From assembly GCA_947453695.1 (NCBI GenBank), contig CANGHW010000029.1, positions 1-46,034 of the forward strand: a DNA stretch of 46,034 nucleotides, given 5' to 3'. The translations under genes were made by a program, and so were the position numbers. Below are positions 1 through 8,180 of the stretch, in pieces. Source of the stretch: Opitutia bacterium (GTDB lineage: Bacteria; Verrucomicrobiota; Verrucomicrobiia; Opitutales; Opitutaceae). Position 1 is the first letter of the stretch, and every line of letters starts with the position of its first letter. Below the pieces are notes generated by a model. It was not told where the DNA came from. It was given only the letters and a program-made list of their open reading frames with translations, and did no database searches.

Positions 1-683
1 ATCCCATCGGCCGCTTCATCACGAGCGCCACCGCCGCCGGCTCCCGTTTCGAAGTCGTCGGCGTCGTCGGCGATGTCCGCCGCAACGGCCTCGCCACCAC
101 CGCCCCGCCCCAAGCCTATCGCCCGCTCGAACAACGCCCCACCGCCTTCGCCACGCTCATGGTGCGCACCACGCTCCCGCCCACCGCCCTCGCGAAACCC
201 CTCGTCGCCGCCCTCGCCCGCGTCGACCCCGACACCCCTGTTTCAGACATCGCTGCCATGGACGACGTCGTGAGCCGCGGCGTCACCCAACCGCGCCTCT
301 ACCTCACGCTCTTCCTCGTCTTCGCCACCCTCGCCCTCCTCCTCGCCGCCCTCGGCCTCTACGGCCTCGTCGCCTACAGCGTCACCCAACGCACCCGCGA
401 GTTCGGCATCCGCGCCGCCCTCGGCGCCAGCCCGCGCGAAGTCCTCGTCCAAGTCCTCGGCGAAAGCGCCGCGCTCATCGCCGCCGGCCTCACGCTCGGC
501 CTCGTCGGCGCCCTCGCCGCCACCCGCTTCCTCGCGGAACTCGTTACCGACACGTCCGTCCGCGACCCGCTCGTCTTCGTGCTCGTCCCCGTCGTTCTGG
601 CCCTCGTCACGCTCGCCGCCTGCCTGCTCCCCGCCCGCCGTGCCATGCGCGTCGACCCCATGACCGCCCTCCGCACCGAGTAG
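1..683 (+). CDS. ABC transporter permease, MacB/FtsX type (ADOP-like), 5' truncated by window edge
   Basis: The reading frame is open from base 3 to the TAG at 681-683, so the gene begins before the window and only its last 226 residues are visible. The first part (VVGVVGDVRRNGL) matches the end of the MacB-type periplasmic domain. It is followed by a C-terminal FtsX domain with three hydrophobic segments: LYLTLFLVFATLALLLA, a segment near ALIAAGLTLGLVGALA, and one near FVLVPVVLALVTLAACL. The family motifs YGLVAYSVTQRTREFGIRAA and PARRAMRVDPMTALRTE are typical of the large acidobacterial-type duplicated permeases. No ATPase gene is visible nearby. The protein is a paralogue of the complete permease at 15323-17782. 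Its substrate cannot be read from the sequence. Confidence 0.93.
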   Translation, partial: PIGRFITSATAAGSRFEVVGVVGDVRRNGLATTAPPQAYRPLEQRPTAFATLMVRTTLPPTALAKPLVAALARVDPDTPVSDIAAMDDVVSRGVTQPRLYLTLFLVFATLALLLAALGLYGLVAYSVTQRTREFGIRAALGASPREVLVQVLGESAALIAAGLTLGLVGALAATRFLAELVTDTSVRDPLVFVLVPVVLALVTLAACLLPARRAMRVDPMTALRTE

Positions 684-755
684 CCACAGGGAGCGCCGAC
701 CCTCGCTGCGTAGCGACCGCCTTCAGTTTTTCCCGCCCGCGCCGATTGATTCTCC

Positions 756-1091
756 ATGAGGATATTCCTGCAGGCGGCCCTGCTTGCCGTCTTGGCAGGT
801 CTGGCTGGCTGTGCCGACTCCGATTCACGACCACCGCCCACTCCGCTCCGCACGGCCACCACCATCGAGCGAAGAGCGACCCTGTCCATTTTACGACGCG
901 TCTGGCTCGAGCGCCCAGACGAGGTCAACCCCGCCAACTTCTGGTATGAGCGCCGCCTCCTCGACCGCAGCGCCTACTTTGGCCGCAAAATTAAGGACAC
1001 CGAAACCTACCGCGAAGCCTGCGCCTTTTGGATGAGTTGCGTCCGCGATCACGTCGACCGCTACGACGACGATCTCTACAAGCGGCGCTAA
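756..1091 (+). CDS. small hypothetical lipoprotein
   Basis: The 111-residue product starts MRIFLQAALLAVLAG and has a lipobox LAGC with the lipidated cysteine at residue 19. It is therefore predicted to be exported and acylated. The mature part is short, charged and without a domain I recognise; it contains NFWYERRLLDRSAYFG and two further cysteines near the C-terminus (ACAFWMSCVRD). It lies 72 bases after the permease stop and about 110 bases before the porin, on the same strand, so it may be co-transcribed with either. Overlapping frames are also open, but only this one gives a signal peptide. Function unknown. Confidence 0.72.
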   Translation: MRIFLQAALLAVLAGLAGCADSDSRPPPTPLRTATTIERRATLSILRRVWLERPDEVNPANFWYERRLLDRSAYFGRKIKDTETYREACAFWMSCVRDHVDRYDDDLYKRR

Positions 1092-1201
1092 GCCTCCCCT
1101 CCCCCCTCCGCTCAGCTCGCCGCGCACTCCGCCGTCTGCCGCACGGACGGTTTCCCGCTTGCCCCCGCCGCCTGCGGCCGGTCCCACTTCCGGCCGCCGT
1201 C

Positions 1202-2578
1202 ATGATTTCCCGTCCGCGCCGGATTCTCTTCTTCGCCTTCACCGCGATCTCCCCCTCGCTCGTCGTTTGCGCCGTCCGCGCAGCCGACTCCGCGCGCGAT
1301 CTCGCCGACCGCCTCCGCGCCCTCGAATCGCGCCTCACCGCCGTCGAACAGGAAAACGCTTCCCTCCGCCGCGAGCTCGGCCACTCACCCTCCTCCGTCA
1401 CCCCTTCTCCTTCCCCCTCCTCCACTCCCGCGTCCGCCTCATCGGCGCTCCGCTTCGCCGCCGATATCCGCACCCGCTTCTCCAGCATATCCTACGAGGC
1501 GCCCGAAGCCGCCACGCGCGACCAACTCCTTTTTCAGTTTCACGCCGGCTTTGTCGGCACCCTCGGCGAACAACTCGAGGGCGGCGTCCGCTTCAGCGCC
1601 GGCGACCTAAACACCACCTTCGGCGGCTCGCCGCTCTCCGCGCAATTCACCGCCGCCGACAACGCCTCGCGCAAAACCGCCTTCATCGACCAGCTCTACC
1701 TGCGCTGGAAACCCACCCTCGCCGCCGGCACCACCGCCGCGTTCACCTTCGGCAAAGCCGCCAACCCCTTCTACACCCCTTCGCGCATCCTGTTCGACAA
1801 CGACTACCAGCCCGAGGGCGCCACCGAGGAACTCACGCTCACCCCCGCCGCCGACCACCGCCTCTCTCTCGCCGCCGGCCAATACGTCCTCGACGAGCTC
1901 GCCGCGTCCGCCCGCGACCCGCTCCTCCTCGCCGCCCGCGCCCGTTGGGATGCCCAGTGGCAACCCGCCTGGTCCACCACGCTCGGCCTCGCCCAGCTCA
2001 CCGTCACCCACCCCGAGGCCCTCACCGCCACCAACGTCGCCAACAACAACCGCGGCAACACCCGCTCGCCGGCCGGCCTCCTCCGCTACGCCTACCGCCC
2101 CATCTTCGCCGAAGCCTCCGTCACACACCTCCTCCCGCACGCCACCGGCTACACCGGAAAATTCCCGCTCACCCTCGGCGCCGAATTTCTCCACAACCCC
2201 GGCGCCCCCACGCAGCGCGACGCTTGGACCGCCAGCCTCACCCTCGGCCGCTCCGGCAAAGCCGGCCAATGGGAATTCGGCTACCGCTTCGTCCGCGTCG
2301 AAGCAGATGCTTGGTTCGAGGAAATGCTCGAGGGCGACTACGCCCCGTTCTACCGCGCCGTCCCACCTGGCTGGAATACCGACCCCACCTCCCTCGCCGG
2401 CGGCGCCGGCAACGGCTCCAACACCCGCAGCCACGTCTTCCGTTCCAGCTACTCGCCACGCGACTACCTTCTCTTCTCCGCCAATCTCTTCCTGAACGAC
2501 CTCGCGCACCGCCTCCCCGCCAACGCCACCGACACCGGCGCCAAACGCCTCCAACTCGAAACCCTCGTCCGCTTCTGA
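1202..2578 (+). CDS. putative outer-membrane porin with N-terminal coiled coil
   Basis: I chose ATG 1202 because it begins a clean signal peptide (MISRPRRILFFAFTAISP, cleavage near AVRA-A). The frame stays open further upstream but gives arginine-rich sequence with no domain. The 458-residue product has a short heptad-like coiled coil at about residues 30-64 (LADRLRALESRLTAVEQEN), then a Ser/Pro-rich linker, then a long region of alternating aromatic and polar strands. The strand pattern (FQFHAGFVGTLGEQLEGGV, YLRWKP, FTFGKAANPFY) resembles the putative porin family PF16930, which carries an N-terminal coiled coil before the barrel. The chain ends in Phe (LETLVRF), as expected for a barrel protein. 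The esterase gene follows 32 bases later, which suggests one transcript. Substrate unknown. Confidence 0.82.
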   Translation: MISRPRRILFFAFTAISPSLVVCAVRAADSARDLADRLRALESRLTAVEQENASLRRELGHSPSSVTPSPSPSSTPASASSALRFAADIRTRFSSISYEAPEAATRDQLLFQFHAGFVGTLGEQLEGGVRFSAGDLNTTFGGSPLSAQFTAADNASRKTAFIDQLYLRWKPTLAAGTTAAFTFGKAANPFYTPSRILFDNDYQPEGATEELTLTPAADHRLSLAAGQYVLDELAASARDPLLLAARARWDAQWQPAWSTTLGLAQLTVTHPEALTATNVANNNRGNTRSPAGLLRYAYRPIFAEASVTHLLPHATGYTGKFPLTLGAEFLHNPGAPTQRDAWTASLTLGRSGKAGQWEFGYRFVRVEADAWFEEMLEGDYAPFYRAVPPGWNTDPTSLAGGAGNGSNTRSHVFRSSYSPRDYLLFSANLFLNDLAHRLPANATDTGAKRLQLETLVRF

Positions 2579-2610
2579 TCCCGCGCCCCACCGACACCGC
2601 CTTCCACCCC

Positions 2611-4395
2611 ATGCAAAAAATCCCCGTCACCCGCCGCCTCCTCGCTGTTTCGTCCCTTCTGACCCTTTCCGCCTTCCTCCTCGCCCCGGCCCTTCGCGCC
2701 GCCGATGACTACCCGCCCGGCCCCGACTCCAAGGTCCAACCCGGCGTGCCTCAGGGCGAGTTGATCAAATTCGAATTCGCCTCCTCGAAAATTTTCCCCG
2801 GCACCACTCGCGAGGTCACCGTCTACGTCCCGCGCCAATACGACGCCACCAAACCCGCCTGCGTCTACATCAACCAAGACGGCGTCCAATGGAACGCCCC
2901 CACCGTCTTCGACAACCTCCTCTCCCGCGGCGAAATCCCCGTCCTCATCGGCGTCTTCGTCCGCCCCGGCGTCGTCAAAACCACCACACCCGCCACCGCC
3001 CTCGACCGCTTCAACCGCAGCTACGAATTCGACGGCCTCGGCGACGCCTACGCTCGTTTCCTCCTCGAGGAAATTCTCCCCGCCGTCGAGACCAAGACCA
3101 CCACCGACGGCCGCGCGATCCGCCTCTCGAAATCCGGTAATGATCGCGCCATCGGCGGCTCCAGCAGCGGCGCCATCGCGGCCTTCACCGCCGCCTGGGA
3201 GCGCCCCGCCGAGTTCTCCCGCGTCTTCAGCGTCGTCGGCACCTACGTCAGCCTCCGCGGCGGCGATCGCTACCCCGGCCTCATCCGCAAGACCGAGCCC
3301 AAGCCCCTCCGCATTTTCCTCCAGGACGGCGCCAACGATAACAATATCTACGCTGGCGACTGGTGGATGGCCAACCAGACCATGGAGCGCGCACTCGTCT
3401 ACGCCGGCTATGAGGTGAAACACGTCTGGGGCGACGGCGGCCACAATGGCAAACATGGCACCCAGCTCTTCCCTGAAGCCATCCGCTGGCTCTGGCAGGA
3501 TTGGCCCAAGCCCGTCCCAGCCGGCCGCGCTCCCCTCGAACGCCTCGGGCCCCTGCTTATTCCCGGCGAAAACTGGACCCTCGTCGGCGAGGGCTACCGC
3601 CTCTCCGAAGGCACCGCCGTCAACGCCCGGGGCGAAGTCTTCTTCACCGACATCCCCGCCAGCAAGGCCTACAAAATCGCGCCCGACGGCCGCCCCGTCG
3701 AATTCATCGCCGATACCAAACGCACCAACGGTCAGGCCTTCGGCCCAGACGGCCGCCTTTACGCCGTCGTCACCGGCACCCGCGAAATCCTCGTCTACGC
3801 CGCCGACGGCAAACCCACCGTGCTCGCCACCGACATCGCCGGCAACGACCTCGTCGTCGCTCACAATGGCAACCTCTACGTCACCCATCCTCCCTCCGGC
3901 GGTTCCAACGACCCCAGCAAAGTCTGGCTCATCAAACCCGACGGCACCAAGCAGGTCGTCGACACCGGTCTCAAGTTCGCCAACGGCATCGCCCTCTCCC
4001 CCGACCAGACGCTCCTCTACGTCGCCGACTACCGCTCCCACTGGGTCTACAGTTACGTTGTGCAGCCCGACGGCACGCTCGCCCACAAACAGCGCTACTA
4101 CCACCTCCACTCCCGCGATGAAGACGACGAGAGCTTTGCCGACGGCCTCAAGGTCGATCACGACGGCAATCTCTACGTCGCCACCCGCCTCGGCATCCAG
4201 ATCTGCGATCAAGCCGGCCGCGTAAACGCCATCATCCCCACGCCCAACGGCCGCATCACCAACCTCGTCTTCGGCGGCGAAAATTTCGATACCCTCTACG
4301 CCTCCTGCAACGACAAGGTCTACAAACGGAAACTCAAAGTCCGCGGCGCCAACGCCTGGGCCCCAGCGCACAAACCCGCCGCCCCGCGCCTCTGA
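2611..4395 (+). CDS. exported esterase (enterochelin-esterase-like) fused to an SMP-30/gluconolactonase domain
   Basis: The 594-residue protein starts at ATG 2611 with a signal peptide ending near LRAAD. Residues about 45-320 form an esterase-D/PF00756-like alpha/beta hydrolase: FPGTTREVTVYVPRQYD, then the nucleophile elbow GGSSSG with the likely catalytic Ser185, and a late histidine in GGHNGKHG (His278). Residues about 330-580 are an SMP-30/gluconolactonase/LRE-type beta-propeller (LSEGTAVNARGEVFFTDIP, FANGIALSPDQTLLYVADY). The order esterase then lactonase in one chain would suit hydrolysis of an acyl ester or lactone in the periplasm. The frame reads open upstream through the porin gene, but that part has no recognisable protein features. 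It follows the porin and precedes the XylR-type regulator. Family assignments are firm; the substrate is unknown. Confidence 0.88.
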   Translation: MQKIPVTRRLLAVSSLLTLSAFLLAPALRAADDYPPGPDSKVQPGVPQGELIKFEFASSKIFPGTTREVTVYVPRQYDATKPACVYINQDGVQWNAPTVFDNLLSRGEIPVLIGVFVRPGVVKTTTPATALDRFNRSYEFDGLGDAYARFLLEEILPAVETKTTTDGRAIRLSKSGNDRAIGGSSSGAIAAFTAAWERPAEFSRVFSVVGTYVSLRGGDRYPGLIRKTEPKPLRIFLQDGANDNNIYAGDWWMANQTMERALVYAGYEVKHVWGDGGHNGKHGTQLFPEAIRWLWQDWPKPVPAGRAPLERLGPLLIPGENWTLVGEGYRLSEGTAVNARGEVFFTDIPASKAYKIAPDGRPVEFIADTKRTNGQAFGPDGRLYAVVTGTREILVYAADGKPTVLATDIAGNDLVVAHNGNLYVTHPPSGGSNDPSKVWLIKPDGTKQVVDTGLKFANGIALSPDQTLLYVADYRSHWVYSYVVQPDGTLAHKQRYYHLHSRDEDDESFADGLKVDHDGNLYVATRLGIQICDQAGRVNAIIPTPNGRITNLVFGGENFDTLYASCNDKVYKRKLKVRGANAWAPAHKPAAPRL

Positions 4396-4468
4396 CCCCC
4401 GCCCCGCGGCACGGGTCTCCCGAGCTGTGATTCCCCTCTCCCCGTCCTTTCGTCTCACCAGCTAACGC

Positions 4469-5674
4469 ATGCCCGCGCCGGCCGCCGTCACCAAAGTGGC
4501 CCTTCTCTTTGAGGCCAACAACGCCTACGCGCGCGGCCTCCTCGTCGGCATCGGTGAATATATTTTGAGCCACAGTCCGTGGAGCGTGCACTACGCCGAA
4601 CTCGGCGCCGCCGATTCCCCTCCGCCATGGCTCAAGGCCTGGGACGGTCACGGCGTCATCGTGCGCGGCGAAAACCGCCTCATCGCCCGCGCCGTCGAAA
4701 AACTTTCCGGCCCCGTCATCGATCTCACGCCGTCGCGCCTCCTCCCCCGCGCCCCGTGGGTAAAATCCGACGATGCCGCCATCGCCCGCCTCGCCGCCCA
4801 GCACTTCCTCGAACGCGGCTTCCGCCACTTCGCCTTCTGCGGCGACGACCGTTTCAGTTGGTCCAACCGCCGCGGCGAACGCTTCGCTCACCTCGTGCGC
4901 GAAGCCGACTACACCTGCCACCACTTCGCACCCGCACCTACACCACCCTCCCACTCGTCCGCGAAACCGTCGCGCACGTCGCCGCTGCAGTCCCCCAACG
5001 CCGACGCCACCGTCGATGCCATCGGCGCGTGGCTCGCCGCGCTCCCGAAACCCGTCGCCGTCTTCGCGTGCTACGACAACCGCGGCCAGCAAGTCCTCGA
5101 AGCCTGCCGGCGCGCCGGCCTCGCCGTGCCCGAGCAAGTCGCCGTCCTCGGCGTGGACAACGACGAAGTCCTCTGCGCTCTCTCCCCACCGCCCCTCTCC
5201 AGCGTAATGCTCAATCCCCGCCGCGTCGGCTGGGAGGCCGCCGCGCTTCTCGCCTCCCTCATGTCGGGAAAAAAATCCCGCGCCGAGGAGCACCTGATTC
5301 CGCCCGTCGACATCGCGACGCGCCAGAGCACCGACATCCTCGCCGTCCACGATCCCAAGATCGCGAGCACCCTCCGCTACATCCGTGAGCACGCCTGCGA
5401 GGGCATCGGCGTGGGCGATGTGTTGCGCCACTGCCCGATGGCGCGCCGCGCCCTCGAGAATCGTTTCGGCCGCCTCCTGGGTCGCACGCCCGGCGAGGAA
5501 ATTCTCCGCGTGCAGCTCAACCGCGTGAAGGAGCTCCTCATCGGCACCAAGCTCCCGATCTGGGAAATCGCCGGCCGCACCGGCTTCGGCCCCGAATATC
5601 TCAGCGTCGTATTTCAACGGCAGTTCAACACCACGCCCTCGCGTTTCCGCCGCGATCACGGCGTCGCCCGATAG
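4469..5674 (+). CDS. XylR-type transcriptional regulator (LacI-like sensor domain plus AraC DNA-binding domain)
   Basis: The 401-residue protein has an N-terminal periplasmic-binding-protein-like sensor (residues about 8-270: VALLFEANNAYARGLLVGIG, FRHFAFCGDDRFSWSNRRGE, VAVFACYDNRGQQVLEACRR, VAVLGVDNDEVLCALSPPPL). It has a C-terminal AraC double helix-turn-helix (about 302-397: IWEIAGRTGFGPEYLSVVFQ, TPSRFRRDH). This is the XylR architecture, which senses a sugar and activates catabolic genes. It stands about 94 bases before the TonB receptor and upstream of GH39 and GH3 genes, so it is the likely regulator of that locus. A Ser/Pro-rich linker at about residues 154-176 has codon use out of step with the rest of the gene (see findings). 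The inducer is inferred, not seen. Confidence 0.93.
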   Translation: MPAPAAVTKVALLFEANNAYARGLLVGIGEYILSHSPWSVHYAELGAADSPPPWLKAWDGHGVIVRGENRLIARAVEKLSGPVIDLTPSRLLPRAPWVKSDDAAIARLAAQHFLERGFRHFAFCGDDRFSWSNRRGERFAHLVREADYTCHHFAPAPTPPSHSSAKPSRTSPLQSPNADATVDAIGAWLAALPKPVAVFACYDNRGQQVLEACRRAGLAVPEQVAVLGVDNDEVLCALSPPPLSSVMLNPRRVGWEAAALLASLMSGKKSRAEEHLIPPVDIATRQSTDILAVHDPKIASTLRYIREHACEGIGVGDVLRHCPMARRALENRFGRLLGRTPGEEILRVQLNRVKELLIGTKLPIWEIAGRTGFGPEYLSVVFQRQFNTTPSRFRRDHGVAR

Positions 5675-5767
5675 GTCCTCCACTCCTCGTCGCGCCAGCG
5701 CGTGCGCAAAAACGAAGATCAAATGCGCAATCGGCCAGCTCCACTCTGGGGAAAGTGTGGTAAAAAC

Positions 5768-8176
5768 ATGGCTACCCCACCCATGAGCTTCCCAAAATTG
5801 TTTGTGCTCGCGCTGACCCTGCTCGCCGTCCGTCTCGCGGCGCAAACCCCGCCCGCCTCATCCACCCCGCCCAAGCCGGCCTCTTCAACTTCTTCCGCTT
5901 CCTCGTCCACCTCGTCTGCTCGCACCGCGGAACCGGAATCCGAATCCGTCCTCCTCGCCGAATTCACCGTCGCCGAATCCAGCACCAACGACTACGCCGC
6001 CTCCGAGACTGTCACCGGCTCGCGCGTCGCCACGTCGATTCGTGACCTGCCCTACGACGTCAATGTCGTGACGCGCGAATTCATGCGCGACTTCGCCGCC
6101 TACGAACTCATGCAGCAGTTCGCCTACACGAGCGGCTTCGGCGAACAGGAGACCGAGGGTTTCTACAACCTCCGCGGCATCACCTCGAGCAATCAGCTCC
6201 GCAACGGCTTCACGCGCCGCGGCCTCGTCGACTCCGGCAACATCGACCGCGCCGAGGTCATCAAGGGTCCCGCCGCCGCCGTTTACGGCCAGACCGCTCC
6301 CGGCGGCATGATCAACATCATCAGCCGCCGCCCCTCGACCAAACCCGAGCAGGAATTTCGTATCATGCGCGGCGGCCTCGGCCACTTCCGCGTCGACCTC
6401 GCCTCCGCCGGCCCGCTCACGGAAAAAGGCCGCTGGGGCCAGACGCTCTACCGCGTGAGCGCCGCCGCGTTCAACCGCGACTACGAGGAGCAGTTCCGCG
6501 ATGCCAAACAAACCTCCGGCACCGTCTCGATCGTCCAGCGCTTCAGCGACACCACCAACGTCTTCGTCGAATACGATTTCATCCGGCGCGACATGCACCG
6601 CGGCGATCACGTCCCTTTCGCCACGCGCTCCGTCACGCTCTCGGCGCGCGACGCCGCAGGTGCGCTGCGCACGACGACCTTCAATCAGCGCCTCGGTTAC
6701 TACGCGATGGACCTGTTTAACTTCAGCCTCCAAGGCCCGCAGGAGTTCAACGACCGCTACATGCACACCGGCTCCGCTCACCTCGAGCATCGCTTCAACC
6801 AGGTCCTTTCGCTGCGCGCCGCCACGAGCCTGTATGACCGCTGGTTCTGGCGCGGCTGGAGCGCCGGCGATATTTTCCGCGTCACCGACCGCACCATCCC
6901 CGACCGCGAGCCCCAATACGAATCCATCCACGAATACGGCCAGGGCGCGCAGGTCGATCTGCTCGCCCGCTACACCACGAAGCTTCTCACGCCCGTCGGC
7001 CACAATACCCTCCTCAGCTACGACTATCGCTTCGAGGGCAAGACCGACTGGATTCGCAACCTCGCCACCGCCGACCTCGCCAACCCCGCGAAAAACATCC
7101 GCACCCTCTCCGTCGACGCGCCGAATTATTTCCTCCTCCCGTGGAATCCCACCGACTTCCCGCGCTTCACGAAAAACATCTACCAGACCAACGACAATTA
7201 CAGCGTCTCCCTGCGCCATCAGGCCTTCGCCTTCGACAACCGCCTGATCGCCCTCGTCGCCGCCCGCTACGATTCCGTCAGCATCATCAGCGACGACAAA
7301 AGCTCCAAGACCCACCGCACCGCGACCAACGACGCCACCGGCCTCCAGTTCGGCCTCAACTACCGCGTCAGCCCCGCCGTCACGCTGTTCGCGAGCCAGA
7401 GCAATTCGTTCCTCCCCACGACGACCACGAACCGCTTCGGCGAAATCCTCCCCAACGAAAAAGGCGTCGGCACCGAGGCCGGCGTCCGCCTCTCGCTCTT
7501 CCAGCAAAAACTCAACGCCACGATCTCCGTCTTCCACATCGACAAGGAAAACGAGGCCGTCAGCAGCGTGCTCGAACTCCCGCTCCTCAACGCCGCCGGC
7601 CAGCCCATCCTCGATCCCGTCACGCGCGCGCCCTCCGTCCAGCTCATCACCGACAACGTCGCCGAGGGTCACCGCCGCTCGAAGGGCGTCGACGTCGATT
7701 TCAACTACGCCATCAGCAAAAGCGTCCAGCTCATCGGCAACGTCGCCTACACCGATGCGCGCCGCATCAACTCCGGCCGCGATCTCGACCTCATCGGCCG
7801 CTGGGTCTCCGGCACGCCCCGCCACGCCGCCGGCCTCGCCGGAAAATATTCCGTGCTCACCGGACCGCTCAAAAACCTCACCTTCACCGCCGGCGTGCGC
7901 TACCGCGGCCACCTCTTCCCCGACACGCTCGGCGGCGGACAGGATCTCAACAAAGACAATTTGATCGAAAGCAACGACGGCCGCCGCAGCATCGCCCTAC
8001 CCACTGTTACCCTCGCCGACTTCGGCGTCAGCTATCGCTGGAAACCCTCCGGCACCCGCCTCAATCACTCGCTTCAGCTCAACCTCAAAAACGTGACCGA
8101 CGAGAAATACCTCACCGTCGACGCGTGGGCGGCCGACCGCCGCACCCTCCTCGCCACCTACGGCGTAAAATTTTAA
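5768..8176 (+). CDS. TonB-dependent outer-membrane receptor
   Basis: I chose ATG 5768, 12 bases after a purine-rich GGGGAAAG; it leads into the signal peptide FPKLFVLALTLLAVRLAAQ. ATG 5783 is an alternative, and a GTG at 5702 is in frame but gives no signal peptide. The product is about 802 residues. After a Ser/Pro-rich linker and a short FTVAESS segment it has a plug domain at about residues 75-190 (VTGSRVATSIRDLPYDVNVV, FYNLRGITS, RAEVIKGPAAAVYGQTAPGG, MINIISRRP). A 22-strand-type barrel follows, ending in the C-terminal Phe of TYGVKF. The end is four bases before the GH39 start, so the two are very likely one operon. It probably imports the glycan or oligosaccharide handled by GH39 and GH3; ligand specificity is inference. 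Confidence 0.94.
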   Translation: MATPPMSFPKLFVLALTLLAVRLAAQTPPASSTPPKPASSTSSASSSTSSARTAEPESESVLLAEFTVAESSTNDYAASETVTGSRVATSIRDLPYDVNVVTREFMRDFAAYELMQQFAYTSGFGEQETEGFYNLRGITSSNQLRNGFTRRGLVDSGNIDRAEVIKGPAAAVYGQTAPGGMINIISRRPSTKPEQEFRIMRGGLGHFRVDLASAGPLTEKGRWGQTLYRVSAAAFNRDYEEQFRDAKQTSGTVSIVQRFSDTTNVFVEYDFIRRDMHRGDHVPFATRSVTLSARDAAGALRTTTFNQRLGYYAMDLFNFSLQGPQEFNDRYMHTGSAHLEHRFNQVLSLRAATSLYDRWFWRGWSAGDIFRVTDRTIPDREPQYESIHEYGQGAQVDLLARYTTKLLTPVGHNTLLSYDYRFEGKTDWIRNLATADLANPAKNIRTLSVDAPNYFLLPWNPTDFPRFTKNIYQTNDNYSVSLRHQAFAFDNRLIALVAARYDSVSIISDDKSSKTHRTATNDATGLQFGLNYRVSPAVTLFASQSNSFLPTTTTNRFGEILPNEKGVGTEAGVRLSLFQQKLNATISVFHIDKENEAVSSVLELPLLNAAGQPILDPVTRAPSVQLITDNVAEGHRRSKGVDVDFNYAISKSVQLIGNVAYTDARRINSGRDLDLIGRWVSGTPRHAAGLAGKYSVLTGPLKNLTFTAGVRYRGHLFPDTLGGGQDLNKDNLIESNDGRRSIALPTVTLADFGVSYRWKPSGTRLNHSLQLNLKNVTDEKYLTVDAWAADRRTLLATYGVKF

Positions 8177-8180
8177 TCCC

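Noticed and set aside
1159..2610. A long open frame running through the porin gene into the esterase frame
   Set aside because: The translation is arginine/proline-rich with no fold. The esterase has a clear signal peptide at ATG 2611.
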